From Solirubrum sp044628455 (lineage in GTDB: Bacteria; Bacteroidota; Bacteroidia; Cytophagales; Hymenobacteraceae): DNA of 64,000 nucleotides. This document shows positions 1-9,480 of the stretch, one piece after another (position 1 is the first letter of the stretch; every line of letters begins with the position of its first letter). The notes under the pieces were generated by a model. The model was not told the origin of the DNA. It worked only from the letters and a program-made list of their open reading frames with translations, and did not search any database. The translations under genes and the position numbers were made by a program. Location of the stretch: assembly GCF_044628455.1 (NCBI RefSeq), contig NZ_JBIYZW010000001.1, positions 372,001 to 436,000 on the forward strand, read 5' to 3'.

Positions 1-635
1 TGACCCCGATTCGACTGGCCCTGGTAGAAGACGACGCCGAAGTGCGGGCCCTGCTCGAGGGCTACCTGTGCCGGCAGCCCGAGCTGGTGTGCGTGCTGGT
101 GGCCGATTCGGTGGAAAGCTTTCTGGCGCAGCTGCCCGACCTGCTGCAGCCGCCGCAGGTGCTGCTGCTCGATATTCACCTGCCCGGCATGAGCGGGCTG
201 GAGGCGCTGCCCCTGCTCAAGCAGCGCCTGCCCGATACCGAAGTGGTGATGCAAACCGTGTTCGACGACGCCGACCGCATTTACCGGGCGCTGTGCGCCG
301 GGGCCAGCGGCTACGTGCTCAAGAACATGCCGCTGGAAGAATACAAGGCCGCCGTGCTGGAAGTACACCGCGGCGGGGCGCCCATGAGCCGGGCCGTGGC
401 GCGCAAGGTGCTGGCCCACTTCAAGCCCACGCCCTCGCTGCAGCCCGACCTACTCTCGGAGCGCGAGCGGGAGGTGGTCGAAGCCATTGTGGATGGGCTG
501 GGCGACAAGCAGGTGGCGGCGCGGCTGGGGCTGTCGGTGGAAACCGTGCGCACCTACGTCAAGCGCGTCTACAAAAAGCTGCAGGTAGGCAGCCGCACCG
601 AGCTGGTAAGCCGCCACGCCCGGGGACGGCTCTGA
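1..635 (+). CDS. NarL/FixJ-type response regulator (lacks only the first base of its ATG)
   Basis: DNA-binding response regulator that should be phosphorylated by a sensor kinase. The reading frame is open to the window edge, and the first two bases (TG) complete an ATG whose A lies just outside, giving a 211-residue protein that begins MTPIRLALVEDD. The receiver domain spans residues ~4-120, with the acidic pair Asp11/Asp12, phosphoacceptor Asp58 in LLLDIHLPG and the conserved Lys in YVLKN. The LuxR-type helix-turn-helix spans ~145-205 (LSEREREVVEAI ... VKRVYKKLQVGS). It converges on a histidine kinase gene 20 bp away, its probable partner. An internal GTG (position 42) would delete the acidic pair and is rejected as a start. 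Confidence 0.93.
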   Translation, partial: TPIRLALVEDDAEVRALLEGYLCRQPELVCVLVADSVESFLAQLPDLLQPPQVLLLDIHLPGMSGLEALPLLKQRLPDTEVVMQTVFDDADRIYRALCAGASGYVLKNMPLEEYKAAVLEVHRGGAPMSRAVARKVLAHFKPTPSLQPDLLSEREREVVEAIVDGLGDKQVAARLGLSVETVRTYVKRVYKKLQVGSRTELVSRHARGRL

Positions 636-654
636 GATTCAGGCCTTTCTGGCT

Positions 655-2418
655 CTATCCGGCTGGCACCGTCAGTTGCACCCGGAAGCCCTGGTCGGCC
701 AGGGGCTCGGCGGCCAGCTGCCCGCGCAGGGCGGCGGCCCGCTGGTGCATGTTGCGCAGGCCCATGCCGCTGCGCGTAGTGCTGGCGCCGGGGCGGCCGT
801 TGTCCTGCACCGTGAGGCATAGCTCGCCGTGCTGGCGCGCCAGCGTCACGTGCAGGCGGGTGGCGTGGCGGGCGTGGCGCACGGCGTTGGTTACGGCTTC
901 CTTGAACACCAGGTACAGGTGCTGGCGCTGCTCCGGGCTCAGCGGCTCGTGGTCGGCCAGCCCGCTGGTAGTCAGCTCCGTGTCGAGGCCGGCGGCGGCC
1001 GCGGTCTGGTCGAGGTGGTCGCGCATGCGGTCGAGCAGGGCGCCCACTGTGTCGGCCTGCGCGTCAATGCTCCACACGATGTCGCGCATGGTGCTGGCGG
1101 CAGCGCGGCTGTTGGTCAGCAGCCGGTCGAGGGCCGGGTCGGGCTGACCCTGGCGCAGCAGTTCGGCCTGCAGGTTTACGCGGGTGAGTAGCGTGCCCAC
1201 TTCGTCGTGCAGGTCGGCGGCAATGCGGTTGCGCATGCGCAGGGCGGCGGCCGAGCGTTCCAGCAGGTGCTTGGCCCGCTGCCGCGCCACCACCACCACG
1301 AGCATAAGTCCGGCCCCGGCCAGCACGGCCAGAAACACCGTGGTGCGCCGCGTGAGCTCGGCCTCGCGCAGGCGGGTGCGCCCCTGCAGGTCGGCAATGT
1401 GCTGGCGCTGCCGGGCCAGCTGCTGCTCCTGCTGCTGGGTGCGGTAGAGCGTCTGCAGCTCGCGGGCGTGCCGGCCACTCGACTCCTCAAACAAACTGTC
1501 GCGCAGCACGGCATAGCGCCGCTGGTGGCGCAGGGCCTTGCGGTAGCGGCCGAGCTTTTCCAGGGCGGGCACCAGGGTTTCGGTGGCGCTCATTTCCACG
1601 TGCAGGTTGCGGTCGGCGTGGCTGCGGCGGCGGGTGGCTTCGAGGATGCGGGCGGCCTCGGCGTGCTGACCCCGCGCGTACGCCAGCCGGCCCCGCAGCT
1701 CGTCGAGCAGGACCTGCACGCTGGGGTAGCGGGGCGGGGGATAGGCGGCGTATGCCGAGTCGAGCAGCTGGCTGGCGCGGGCGGCCTGCTGCTGCCGGAA
1801 GCTGATGGCCGCCAGGTTGGCCAGCTGCACCGCCACGTTAGCCGTGTCGCGGTCGGCGCGCGCCAGCTGCAGGGCCTGGGCATAGCAGGCGGTGGCCAGG
1901 CGGTAGTCGGGGGCCAGGGAGGCGCAGTCGGCCAGGTTGGTGTAGATGCCGCTCAGCTCCCGGCGGCCGGCGGCGGTGCGGCGCGGCACCAGGCGCAGGG
2001 CCTCGCGGCCGTAGGCAATGCCGGGCTGGGGCTGGCGCAGCAGGTAGTAGGAGTAGCACAGCCACTCGCAGGCAATGGCTGCGCGCAGCGAGTCGCCGTC
2101 GTCGAGGGCCATGCGGCGGGTTTGCAGCATCTGAATGACGGCCAGGCTGGGCTGATTTTCGTGCAGGTAGTGGCCCGCCAGGTTGGCCAGCAGCTCGGCC
2201 CGCACCGTGCGCGGCAGGTTGGGGCGCTGCAGCTGCTGCCGCACGGTGGGGGCGGAGGCCGGCGTCACGCGGGCGCGGGCCAGCCGCAGCTGCGTCGGCA
2301 CCGGCCACTGGCTCAGCTGCCGCAGGCTGTCCAGGCCCGATAGGGGCCGGGCAGCCCCGGAATCGGGGAGCAGTAAGACGCAGGCGAGCAGCAGCCCCAG
2401 GCGGACAAACCAGTTCAT
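655..2418 (-). CDS. TPR-containing sensor histidine kinase (HisKA_3/NarX-like)
   Basis: Sensor kinase of 587 residues: N-terminal signal sequence (LGLLLACVLLLPDSGAARP), an alpha-helical TPR-like periplasmic region (~60-320), a coiled coil (~320-365), one membrane helix (VFLAVLAGAGLMLVVVVA, ~370-388), a HisKA_3 dimerisation domain with phosphoacceptor His404 in DLHDEVGTLL, and an HATPase domain with N-box (NAVRHARHA), DNG and GMGLRNM motifs. This is the standard Bacteroidota NarX-like architecture. The gene converges tail-to-tail with the response regulator ending at 635, so the pair is not co-transcribed, although the domain types match as cognates. Confidence 0.92.
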   Translation of the reverse strand: MNWFVRLGLLLACVLLLPDSGAARPLSGLDSLRQLSQWPVPTQLRLARARVTPASAPTVRQQLQRPNLPRTVRAELLANLAGHYLHENQPSLAVIQMLQTRRMALDDGDSLRAAIACEWLCYSYYLLRQPQPGIAYGREALRLVPRRTAAGRRELSGIYTNLADCASLAPDYRLATACYAQALQLARADRDTANVAVQLANLAAISFRQQQAARASQLLDSAYAAYPPPRYPSVQVLLDELRGRLAYARGQHAEAARILEATRRRSHADRNLHVEMSATETLVPALEKLGRYRKALRHQRRYAVLRDSLFEESSGRHARELQTLYRTQQQEQQLARQRQHIADLQGRTRLREAELTRRTTVFLAVLAGAGLMLVVVVARQRAKHLLERSAAALRMRNRIAADLHDEVGTLLTRVNLQAELLRQGQPDPALDRLLTNSRAAASTMRDIVWSIDAQADTVGALLDRMRDHLDQTAAAAGLDTELTTSGLADHEPLSPEQRQHLYLVFKEAVTNAVRHARHATRLHVTLARQHGELCLTVQDNGRPGASTTRSGMGLRNMHQRAAALRGQLAAEPLADQGFRVQLTVPAG

Positions 2419-2547
2419 TCTGCAAGGTAGCCCCGCGCGCGGAAGCCCGCCAACTGGCGGCCCGCGGGCGCGGGGCCGGCAAGCGGTATTTTCTGCGCTT
2501 ATCTTGCCGGCTGCCGGCTAACTTGCCGCCCCATTTACGCCCTGCTT

Positions 2548-4203
2548 TTGACTACTCTGCTTCTGCGACTTACTCCGGCCTGGGTGAAGCTCCTGCTGCT
2601 GGCTGGCGGGCTGCTGCTGGCCTTGCCGGGGCTGGCCGCCCCCAGCCGGGCCGACAGCCTGCTGGCCCGGCTGAACGAGGCGCTGGCGCAGAAGAAGCGC
2701 TACGACCAGCAGCGCTGGAACCGCATTGCCGTGCTCACGGCCGCCTTTGCCAGCCAGCAGGACGCCAACGCGCGCTTCGACCTGGGCCTGCGCATTTACG
2801 ACGAGTACAAGTCGTTTAAGTACGACTCGGCCTTCGTGTACAGCCAGAAGCTGATCGGCGTGGCCCGGCAGCTCGGCAGCCCCGCCAAGCTGGAAGTGGC
2901 CGAGCTGAAGCTGGCCTTCATCCTGCTCTCGTCGGGCATGTTCAAGGAAACCTTCGAAACCCTCGACCAGATCGACCCGGCCCGGCTGTCGGATGCCGAC
3001 CAGCTGGATTTCTACTTTCTGCAGGCGCGGGCCTACCACGACCTGGGCGACTTCAACCACGACCAGGTGTACCGCCCCCGCTACTACGCCCAGGCCCTGG
3101 CCTACGCCGATACGGCCCTGCGCTTCAGCCGGCCCGGCTCCTACGAGCAACTTTCCATGCAGCAGTTCCGGGCCATCAAAACCGGCCGGGTGCGCGAGGG
3201 AGCCGCGCTCTACGAGCAGATCCGGCGCCTGCCCGGCCTCACCCTGCACCAGCTGGCCGTCAGCGCCAGCACCACGGCCTACATCTATTCCCTGCTCGGG
3301 CAGGACGACCGGGCCTACGAGCTGCTGCTGACCTCGGCCACGGCCGACGTGCAGTCGGCCACCAAGGAAACGGTGGCCATCTTCCAGCTTTCCGACTACT
3401 GCTACCGCCGCGGCGACCTGGAAAACGCCTACGTCTTCATCCGGGAAGCCCGCGAGCAGGCCGACTTCTACAAGGCCCGGCAGCGGCAGATCGAGCTGAG
3501 CCACATTTCTTCCCTGATCGAGGGGCAGAAAATCAACATCATCGAGCAGCAGCGCAAGTCGCTGCGCACCTACGCCATCGTGGTGACGCTGCTGGCGGTG
3601 TTCGTGGTGGCCTTCGCCGTCATCATCTTTCAGCAGCTGCGCCGCCTGCAGAAGGCCGACCGGCTGATTTCGGCCACCAACCAGGAGCTGCGCGAGCGAA
3701 ACGAGGAGCTGCACCAGCTCAACAGCGGCCTCAACGAAGCCAACCGCATCAAGGAGGAGTACATCGGCTACTACTTCCACAACAACTCCCAGTACATCGA
3801 CAAGATCGAGGCGCTGAAAAAGGCCCTCGACGCGCAGCTGGCCGGCAAAAACCAGGCGGGTGTGCAGCGGCTGGTCGACGGCATCAACATCAAGAAGGAG
3901 CGCAACGAGCTGTTCAAGGGCTTCGACACCGTGTTCCTGCGGCTGTTTCCCCACTTCATCAGCCAGTTCAACGCCCTGTTCCGGCCCGAAGACCACGTGC
4001 AGCTGCCCGAAGACCAGCTCATGACCACCGAGCTGCGCATCTTCGCCCTCATCCGCCTGGGCATCGCCGACAGCGAGCAGATCAGCCGCATGCTGGGCTA
4101 CTCCATCAACACGATTTACACCTACAAGACCCGCGTCAAAAACCGCTCACTCGTGCCCAACGACGAGTTCGAAGCCCGCATCCAGGCCATCGAAGCCGTG
4201 TGA
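2548..4203 (+). CDS. DUF6377 membrane regulator, SusR-like, with C-terminal HTH
   Basis: Probable carbohydrate-responsive transcriptional regulator of the adjacent starch locus. The 551-residue protein starts at a TTG and has a signal sequence (LLLLAGGLLLALPGLAAP), a TPR-like sensor region (~40-315), a membrane helix (YAIVVTLLAVFVVAFAVIIF, ~330-350), a coiled coil, and a cytoplasmic domain ending in a LuxR-like HTH (MTTELRIFALIRLGIADSE ... SINTIYTYKTRVKNR). That C-terminal part is the DUF6377 signature. Proteins of this build sit beside SusC/SusD loci, like SusR of Bacteroides. No other in-frame start fits the signal peptide better. The role is inferred from architecture and position. Confidence 0.85.
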   Translation: MTTLLLRLTPAWVKLLLLAGGLLLALPGLAAPSRADSLLARLNEALAQKKRYDQQRWNRIAVLTAAFASQQDANARFDLGLRIYDEYKSFKYDSAFVYSQKLIGVARQLGSPAKLEVAELKLAFILLSSGMFKETFETLDQIDPARLSDADQLDFYFLQARAYHDLGDFNHDQVYRPRYYAQALAYADTALRFSRPGSYEQLSMQQFRAIKTGRVREGAALYEQIRRLPGLTLHQLAVSASTTAYIYSLLGQDDRAYELLLTSATADVQSATKETVAIFQLSDYCYRRGDLENAYVFIREAREQADFYKARQRQIELSHISSLIEGQKINIIEQQRKSLRTYAIVVTLLAVFVVAFAVIIFQQLRRLQKADRLISATNQELRERNEELHQLNSGLNEANRIKEEYIGYYFHNNSQYIDKIEALKKALDAQLAGKNQAGVQRLVDGINIKKERNELFKGFDTVFLRLFPHFISQFNALFRPEDHVQLPEDQLMTTELRIFALIRLGIADSEQISRMLGYSINTIYTYKTRVKNRSLVPNDEFEARIQAIEAV

Positions 4204-4623
4204 GCCGGCCGCCCGGCTTCCTTTGCTGCCGAACGCTGCTGCCTCTTTCTTAGGCCGGGCCGGAGTCCTCATTGGTCGCCAAAGCCACCAGCTAAAGTGA
4301 GTCGTTACTCAGCGGCGGCGCCGGACCGGCAAACCGGGGGGCTAAGCACCGGAAGTGGGCCGGCCGGACGGCTAAATGAGCTTAAAACCGGCCATATCGG
4401 ATCTATATTTTATTTGCTGTTTCGGGAATTAAGATATTGTTAATTAATGCATTGGCTGGTGGCGGTGTTAATATTTTCTTGATCGGGACTTGATAAGTTC
4501 GGCATGCGGGTGGAAGGCGATTCATTTGCTTTGATTCCGGAGCCAGGCTAGTTGGCCGGGGGCGCCTGCCCCAGTACCGGAAGCTTCCGCATCCTGCATC
4601 CGCCCCGTTATTTCCCTCCGCAT
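4204..4623 (+). promoter_or_regulatory. Intergenic leader upstream of susC; AT-rich promoter region
   Basis: A 420-bp non-coding gap. Its second half (about 4390-4530) is much more AT-rich than anything around it, as expected for the promoter and leader of a SusC operon. Three 7-of-8 matches to the Bacteroidota -7 box TAnnTTTG end at 4416, 4528 and 4533, but none has a TTG element at the proper distance, so no promoter is assigned. No gene or stable terminator was seen. Confidence 0.4.
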
Positions 4624-7600
4624 ATGCCGGCACCTCTACCTTTCTTTTCCCAGCTCCCCAACTGCCGCCGGGCCTTGCTGGTGGCCGCCCTCGGCAGCCT
4701 CTGCGCCGGCCCGGCGCGGGCCGCGGCCCCGGTGGCTGCTGAGTTGCTGACCGCTTCCCATCGGCTGATGGCCGCAACCGTCACCGGCCGCGTGGTCGAC
4801 GCCCGGGGGCAGGGCCTGCCCGGCGTGACGGTGCGGGTGGAAGGCACTTCGCTGGGCAGCTCCACCGGACCCGACGGCGCGTTCAGCATCGGCGGCGTGC
4901 CCGACGGCCCACAGGTGCTGGTGGTGTCGTTCGTGGGCTACCAGACCGTGCGCCTGCCCTTCACGGCCGGCGCGGGCCAGGCCATTACGCTGAACGCCAC
5001 CCTGCAGGAAAACACCACGCTGCTGGGTGAGGCCGTGGTGGTGGGCTACGGCACTACCCGGCGCGAAGATCTGACCGGCGCCGTGGCCACGGTGTCGGCG
5101 CGCGAGTTTGTGAAAGGCCAGGTAACCTCGCCCGAGCAGCTGATTCAGGGCAAGGTGGCCGGCGTGCAGATTACCACCGGTGGCGGCGCCCCCGGCGAGG
5201 TCAGCACCATCCGCGTGCGCGGCGGCTCGTCGCTGAACGCCAGCAACGACCCGCTCATCGTCATCGACGGCGTGCCGGTGGAAAACAGCGGCATCAACGG
5301 GGCCGGCAACCCCCTTGCGCTGGTCAACCCCAACGACATCGAAACCTTCACGGTGCTCAAGGACGCCTCGGCCACGGCTATTTACGGCTCGCGGGCCTCC
5401 AACGGGGTCATCATCATCACTACCAAGAAAGGCGTGGAAGGGGAGAAGCTGCGGGTGAATTTCAGCTCGCAGCTCTCGCGCGCCCAGAACTACGGCAAGG
5501 TCGACGTGCTGAGCGCCGATGAGTACCGCCACCTGATGAGCTACGCCATTGCCCAGGGCCTGGTGCCGGACGACCGCGCCGCGTTTGTGGGCTCGGCCAG
5601 CACCGACTGGCAGGACGCCATCTACCAAACGGCCTGGACCACCGACAACAACCTGAGCGTGACCGGCAGCGCCGGCCGCCTGCCCTACCGCGTGTCGGTG
5701 GGCTACCTCGACCAGGACGGCACGCTGCGCACCGGCAACCTCAAGCGCAACTCGGCCTCCATTGGCCTCTCGCCCCGGCTGCTCGACAACCACCTTCGCC
5801 TCGACCTGAACGTGAAGGGCACCTGGGCCGACTGGCGCTTTGCCGACCAGGGCGCCATCGGCGGCGCCATCCGCTTCAACCCCACGGTGCCCATCAAGAG
5901 CGGCGGCGACAAGTTCGGGGGCTACTACGAGTGGCTGGACCCGGCCGACGGCGTGACCCCGTACTCGCTCACCGACCGCAACCCCGTGGCCCTGCTCAAT
6001 GACAAGCGCGACCGGAGCACGGTGCAGCGCAGCATCGGCAACCTGCAGCTCGACTACCAGCTGCACTTTTTGCCCGATCTGCACGCCAACGTGAACCTAG
6101 GCTACGACATCAGTCGTAGCGCCGGCACGGTGTTCATTCCCGCCGAATCGTCGCTGGCCTATAACATTCGGGGGCAGAGCCGGCGCTACCGGCAGGAGAA
6201 AAACAACAAGCTGCTGGAGGCCTACCTGCGCTACACCAAGGAGCTGGGCGACCACCGCGCCGAGGCCCTGGCCGGCCACTCGTACCAGGACTTCTACACC
6301 TACAGCCCGTTTTACTTCGAGCGCACGGCGGCCGGCACCCTGCTCGACCCCAACACCCTGCCCCAGAACCCCGGCAAGAGCCAGTACACCCTGCTCTCGT
6401 TCTACGGCCGCCTCAACTATTCCTTCAAGGACCGCTACCTGCTCACCGGCACGCTGCGCGCCGATGCCTCCTCGCGCTTCAGCCCCGACAACCGCTGGGG
6501 CTACTTCCCGGCGGCCTCGGTGGCCTGGCGCATCAACCAGGAACGCTTTCTGGTGGACAACTCCACCGTATCGGACCTGAAGCTGCGCCTGAGCTACGGC
6601 CTGACGGGGCAGCAGGACGTGGCCGGCGTGGCCGGCGACTACCCCTACCTGCGCTCCTACAGCATTGGCGGCGGCTCGGTGCGGCAGATTTTCGGCACCG
6701 ACACCATCCGCACCCTGCGCGTGGGCGGACAGGACCCCAACCTGAAGTGGGAGCAGACCGCTACCTACGACGTGGGCCTGGACTTCGGCTTCTTCGACAA
6801 CCGCCTCAGCGGCTCGGCCGACGTGTATTTGCGCAAAACCCGGGACCTGCTGGCCGTCATTCCCGTGCCCATCGGCAGCAACATCACGCCCAACCTGCTG
6901 ACCAACATCGGCAGCCTGGAAAACCGCGGCGTGGAGCTGAACCTGAACTACCAGGTGCTGCGCGGCGAGCGGCTCAACTGGCTGCTGAACGTCAACACCA
7001 CCGTGAACCGCAGCAAGATTACCAAGCTGCTGCTGGTGGAAGACCCCACTTACCTGGGCACGGCGGTGGGCAGCATCGGCAACTTCCGCAACGTGCAGAT
7101 CAACACCGTGGGCTACGCGCCCAACACCTTCTTCCTCTACCAGCAGAAGTACGAGAACGGAAAGCCCCTGGAAGGCCAGTACGTGGACCAGAACGGCGAC
7201 GGGCAGATCAACGAGCGGGACTTGGTGCGCAGCAAGACGCCCGCGCCCAAGGCCATACTGGGCCTGAGCTCGAACCTGACCTACGGCAAAGCTAGCCTCG
7301 ACTTTACGGTGCGCGCCAACGTGGGCAACTACGTGTACAACAACGTGGACGCGGACCGCGGCAACTACGCCGCCCTGAACCCCGGCCTGCCCTTCGTAAT
7401 GAACACCGTGCCCGACGTGTACGCCACCGGCTTCCGGGTGCCGCAGCCCTTCAGCGACTACTACCTGCAGGACGCCTCCTTCGTGCGCCTGCAGAACATC
7501 ACCCTGGGCTACGACCTGGGCAGCCTGATTAAGCAGGCCACCACCCTGCGCCTGACCCTGGCCGCCCAGAACGTGCTGGTGCTTACCAAGTACACCGGCC

Positions 7601-7686
7601 TCGACCCCGAGCGCGGCAACGGCATCGACAACAACTTTTACCCGCTGCCCCGCACTTTCACGCTGGGCCTGAACGTGGGATTCTAG
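4624..7686 (+). CDS. susC: SusC/RagA-family TonB-linked outer-membrane transporter
   Basis: TonB-dependent outer-membrane porin that imports oligosaccharides captured by SusD. The ATG at 4624 is chosen because it is followed by a signal peptide (RRALLVAALGSLCAGPARAAA); an upstream TTG at 4552 would add 24 non-signal residues. The 1020-residue protein has the N-terminal carboxypeptidase-D-like fold (VTGRVVDARGQGLPGVTV, ~55-135), then the TonB-box/plug region (EAVVVGYGTTRREDLTGAV) with the SusC signatures VRGGSSL and GSRASNGVIIITTKKG, a long beta-barrel, and a terminal strand ending in Phe. It is followed by susD, the normal pairing. Confidence 0.95.
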   Translation: MPAPLPFFSQLPNCRRALLVAALGSLCAGPARAAAPVAAELLTASHRLMAATVTGRVVDARGQGLPGVTVRVEGTSLGSSTGPDGAFSIGGVPDGPQVLVVSFVGYQTVRLPFTAGAGQAITLNATLQENTTLLGEAVVVGYGTTRREDLTGAVATVSAREFVKGQVTSPEQLIQGKVAGVQITTGGGAPGEVSTIRVRGGSSLNASNDPLIVIDGVPVENSGINGAGNPLALVNPNDIETFTVLKDASATAIYGSRASNGVIIITTKKGVEGEKLRVNFSSQLSRAQNYGKVDVLSADEYRHLMSYAIAQGLVPDDRAAFVGSASTDWQDAIYQTAWTTDNNLSVTGSAGRLPYRVSVGYLDQDGTLRTGNLKRNSASIGLSPRLLDNHLRLDLNVKGTWADWRFADQGAIGGAIRFNPTVPIKSGGDKFGGYYEWLDPADGVTPYSLTDRNPVALLNDKRDRSTVQRSIGNLQLDYQLHFLPDLHANVNLGYDISRSAGTVFIPAESSLAYNIRGQSRRYRQEKNNKLLEAYLRYTKELGDHRAEALAGHSYQDFYTYSPFYFERTAAGTLLDPNTLPQNPGKSQYTLLSFYGRLNYSFKDRYLLTGTLRADASSRFSPDNRWGYFPAASVAWRINQERFLVDNSTVSDLKLRLSYGLTGQQDVAGVAGDYPYLRSYSIGGGSVRQIFGTDTIRTLRVGGQDPNLKWEQTATYDVGLDFGFFDNRLSGSADVYLRKTRDLLAVIPVPIGSNITPNLLTNIGSLENRGVELNLNYQVLRGERLNWLLNVNTTVNRSKITKLLLVEDPTYLGTAVGSIGNFRNVQINTVGYAPNTFFLYQQKYENGKPLEGQYVDQNGDGQINERDLVRSKTPAPKAILGLSSNLTYGKASLDFTVRANVGNYVYNNVDADRGNYAALNPGLPFVMNTVPDVYATGFRVPQPFSDYYLQDASFVRLQNITLGYDLGSLIKQATTLRLTLAAQNVLVLTKYTGLDPERGNGIDNNFYPLPRTFTLGLNVGF

Positions 7687-7694
7687 ACAGTCAT

Positions 7695-7778
7695 CAGTTG
7701 TGAGTTGTCAGGTCGTTCTGGCAACTGACAACTCATAACTGGCAACTCGCAACTGACCACCAGCAACCGACAACTGAC
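7695..7778 (+). repeat. susC-susD intergenic hairpin and CAACTG-type short repeats
   Basis: The 92-bp gap between susC and susD holds repeated variants of CAACTGACAACT. A near-perfect inverted repeat pairs 7695-7709 with 7727-7741 (14 of 15 positions) around a 17-nt loop. Further direct CAACT units run up to the susD start codon. The hairpin could stabilise the susC message or lower read-through into susD. Similar simple repeats are often dispersed in Bacteroidota genomes, so it may instead be a neutral repeat. Confidence 0.65.
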
Positions 7779-9410
7779 ATGAATAAGCACCTGCGCCGCG
7801 GCGCCGCCGCCCTGGCCGTAGCCGCTACCCTGCTCGCGGGCGGACTGACTTCCTGCACCAAGGACCTGGACCGCTACCCGTTCTACGACCTGAACACGGA
7901 GTCGGTGTACCGCGACCCGGCCAACTACATCATGGTGCTGGCCAAGCTCTACGCGGGCTTCAACCTCTCGGGCCAGGGCACCACCGGCTCGCCCGACGTG
8001 TTTGCCGGCTCGGGCCTCGACGAGGGCGAAACCTCCTACATGCGGGCCTACTGGTATTTGCAGGAGCTGCCCACCGACCAGGCCGCCGTGGCCTGGAGCA
8101 GCGGCCCGCTGCAGGAGCTGAACAAGATTACCTGGTCGTCGAGCAATGATTTGGTCCGCAACAGCTACACCCGCATTTTCTACGAGGTGTCGGCCTGCAA
8201 CGACTTTATCCGCGAAACCACCGACGAGAAGCTCAGCAGCCGCAACATCAGCGGCATCCACGCCGACAACGCCCGCCGGTTTCGGGCCGAGGCGCGCTTT
8301 CTGCGGGCTCTGGCCTACTTCCACGCCCTCGATCTGTACGGCAACGTGCCCTTTGTGGTGGAAACCGACATTCCCGGCAAGTTCCTGCCCCGGCAAACCT
8401 CGCGGCCCGCGCTGTTCGCCTACCTCGAGTCGGAGCTGAAGGCCATTGAGCCGCTGCTGGCCGCCCCGCGCCAGGGGCCCTACGGCCGGGCCGACCAGGG
8501 TGCGGCCTGGGCGCTGCTGGCCCGCCTCTACCTCAACGCCGAGGTGTACACCGGCACGGCGCGCTACACCGACTGCCTGACTTACTGCAACAAGATTTTG
8601 GGCGCCGGCTACGGCCTGGCCCCGCAGTACGCCCAGCTGTTCATGGCCGACAACCACGTGACGGCCGCCGCCGAAATCATCTTCCCCATCCTCAACGACG
8701 GGCTGGTGAGTCAGACCTACGGCGGCACCACCTACCTGGTGCACGCGGCCGTGGGCGGGCGCATGCTGGGCAGCGCCCTGGGCATTACCAACGGCTGGGC
8801 CGGCAACCGCACCCGCAAAAATCTGCCGCTGCTGTTTCCCACCCAGCCCAGCGGCACCGACAGCCGGTCGATGTTCTTCACGGCGGGGCAAACGCTGGAA
8901 ATCAGTGACCTGACCGTGTTCACCCAGGGCTACGGCGTGCTGAAGTGGTCGAACAAGAAATCCACCGGGGGCAACGGCTCCGACCCCACGGGCACCTTCG
9001 TCGATACCGACTTCCCGATGTTCCGCCTGGCCGATGTGTACCTGATGTACGCCGAGGCCGTGCTGCGCGGCGGGCAGGGCGGCAGCGAGGGGCAGGCTCT
9101 CACCTACGTGAATGCCCTGCGCGACCGGGCCTTCGGCAACACCGGCGGCCGCACCGATGGCCGCATCACCCTGGCCGAACTGACCGCCCCCGACTTCATC
9201 CTCGACGAGCGCGGCCGCGAGCTGTACTGGGAAGCCACCCGCCGCACCGACCTGATCCGCTTCGGCAAGTTCACCAGCGCCACCTACCGCTGGCCCTGGA
9301 AGGGCGGCGTAGCAACCGGGCAGGGCGTGGGCAGCCACTTCAACCTGTTTCCCCTGCCCTCCAGCGACATCGTGGCCAACCCCACGCTGGTGCAGAACCC
9401 CGGGTACTAA
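7779..9410 (+). CDS. susD: SusD/RagB-family glycan-binding lipoprotein
   Basis: Surface lipoprotein that forms the lid of the SusC transporter and binds oligosaccharides. The 543-residue protein starts at 7779 with a lipoprotein signal whose lipobox (GLTSC) places the lipidated Cys at residue 26. The SusD fold is visible in the TPR-like N-terminal half (FRAEARFLRALAYFHALDLYGNVPFV, a strong family signature) and in the C-terminal PMFRLADVYLMYAEAVLRGG and ILDERGRELYWE...RRTDLIRFGKF motifs. It follows susC in the same operon after a repeat-rich gap. Confidence 0.95.
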   Translation: MNKHLRRGAAALAVAATLLAGGLTSCTKDLDRYPFYDLNTESVYRDPANYIMVLAKLYAGFNLSGQGTTGSPDVFAGSGLDEGETSYMRAYWYLQELPTDQAAVAWSSGPLQELNKITWSSSNDLVRNSYTRIFYEVSACNDFIRETTDEKLSSRNISGIHADNARRFRAEARFLRALAYFHALDLYGNVPFVVETDIPGKFLPRQTSRPALFAYLESELKAIEPLLAAPRQGPYGRADQGAAWALLARLYLNAEVYTGTARYTDCLTYCNKILGAGYGLAPQYAQLFMADNHVTAAAEIIFPILNDGLVSQTYGGTTYLVHAAVGGRMLGSALGITNGWAGNRTRKNLPLLFPTQPSGTDSRSMFFTAGQTLEISDLTVFTQGYGVLKWSNKKSTGGNGSDPTGTFVDTDFPMFRLADVYLMYAEAVLRGGQGGSEGQALTYVNALRDRAFGNTGGRTDGRITLAELTAPDFILDERGRELYWEATRRTDLIRFGKFTSATYRWPWKGGVATGQGVGSHFNLFPLPSSDIVANPTLVQNPGY

Positions 9411-9480
9411 CCCCGGCCTGGTGCAGCCGGTCGGCCTGCGCCCCACGCCTGATGGCGGTTGCCGTGCTCACTTTCCACCG

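Noticed and set aside
4400..4540. Specific susC promoter
   Set aside because: Only 7-of-8 -7 boxes without a correctly spaced -33 element were found, so the region is described without naming a start site.
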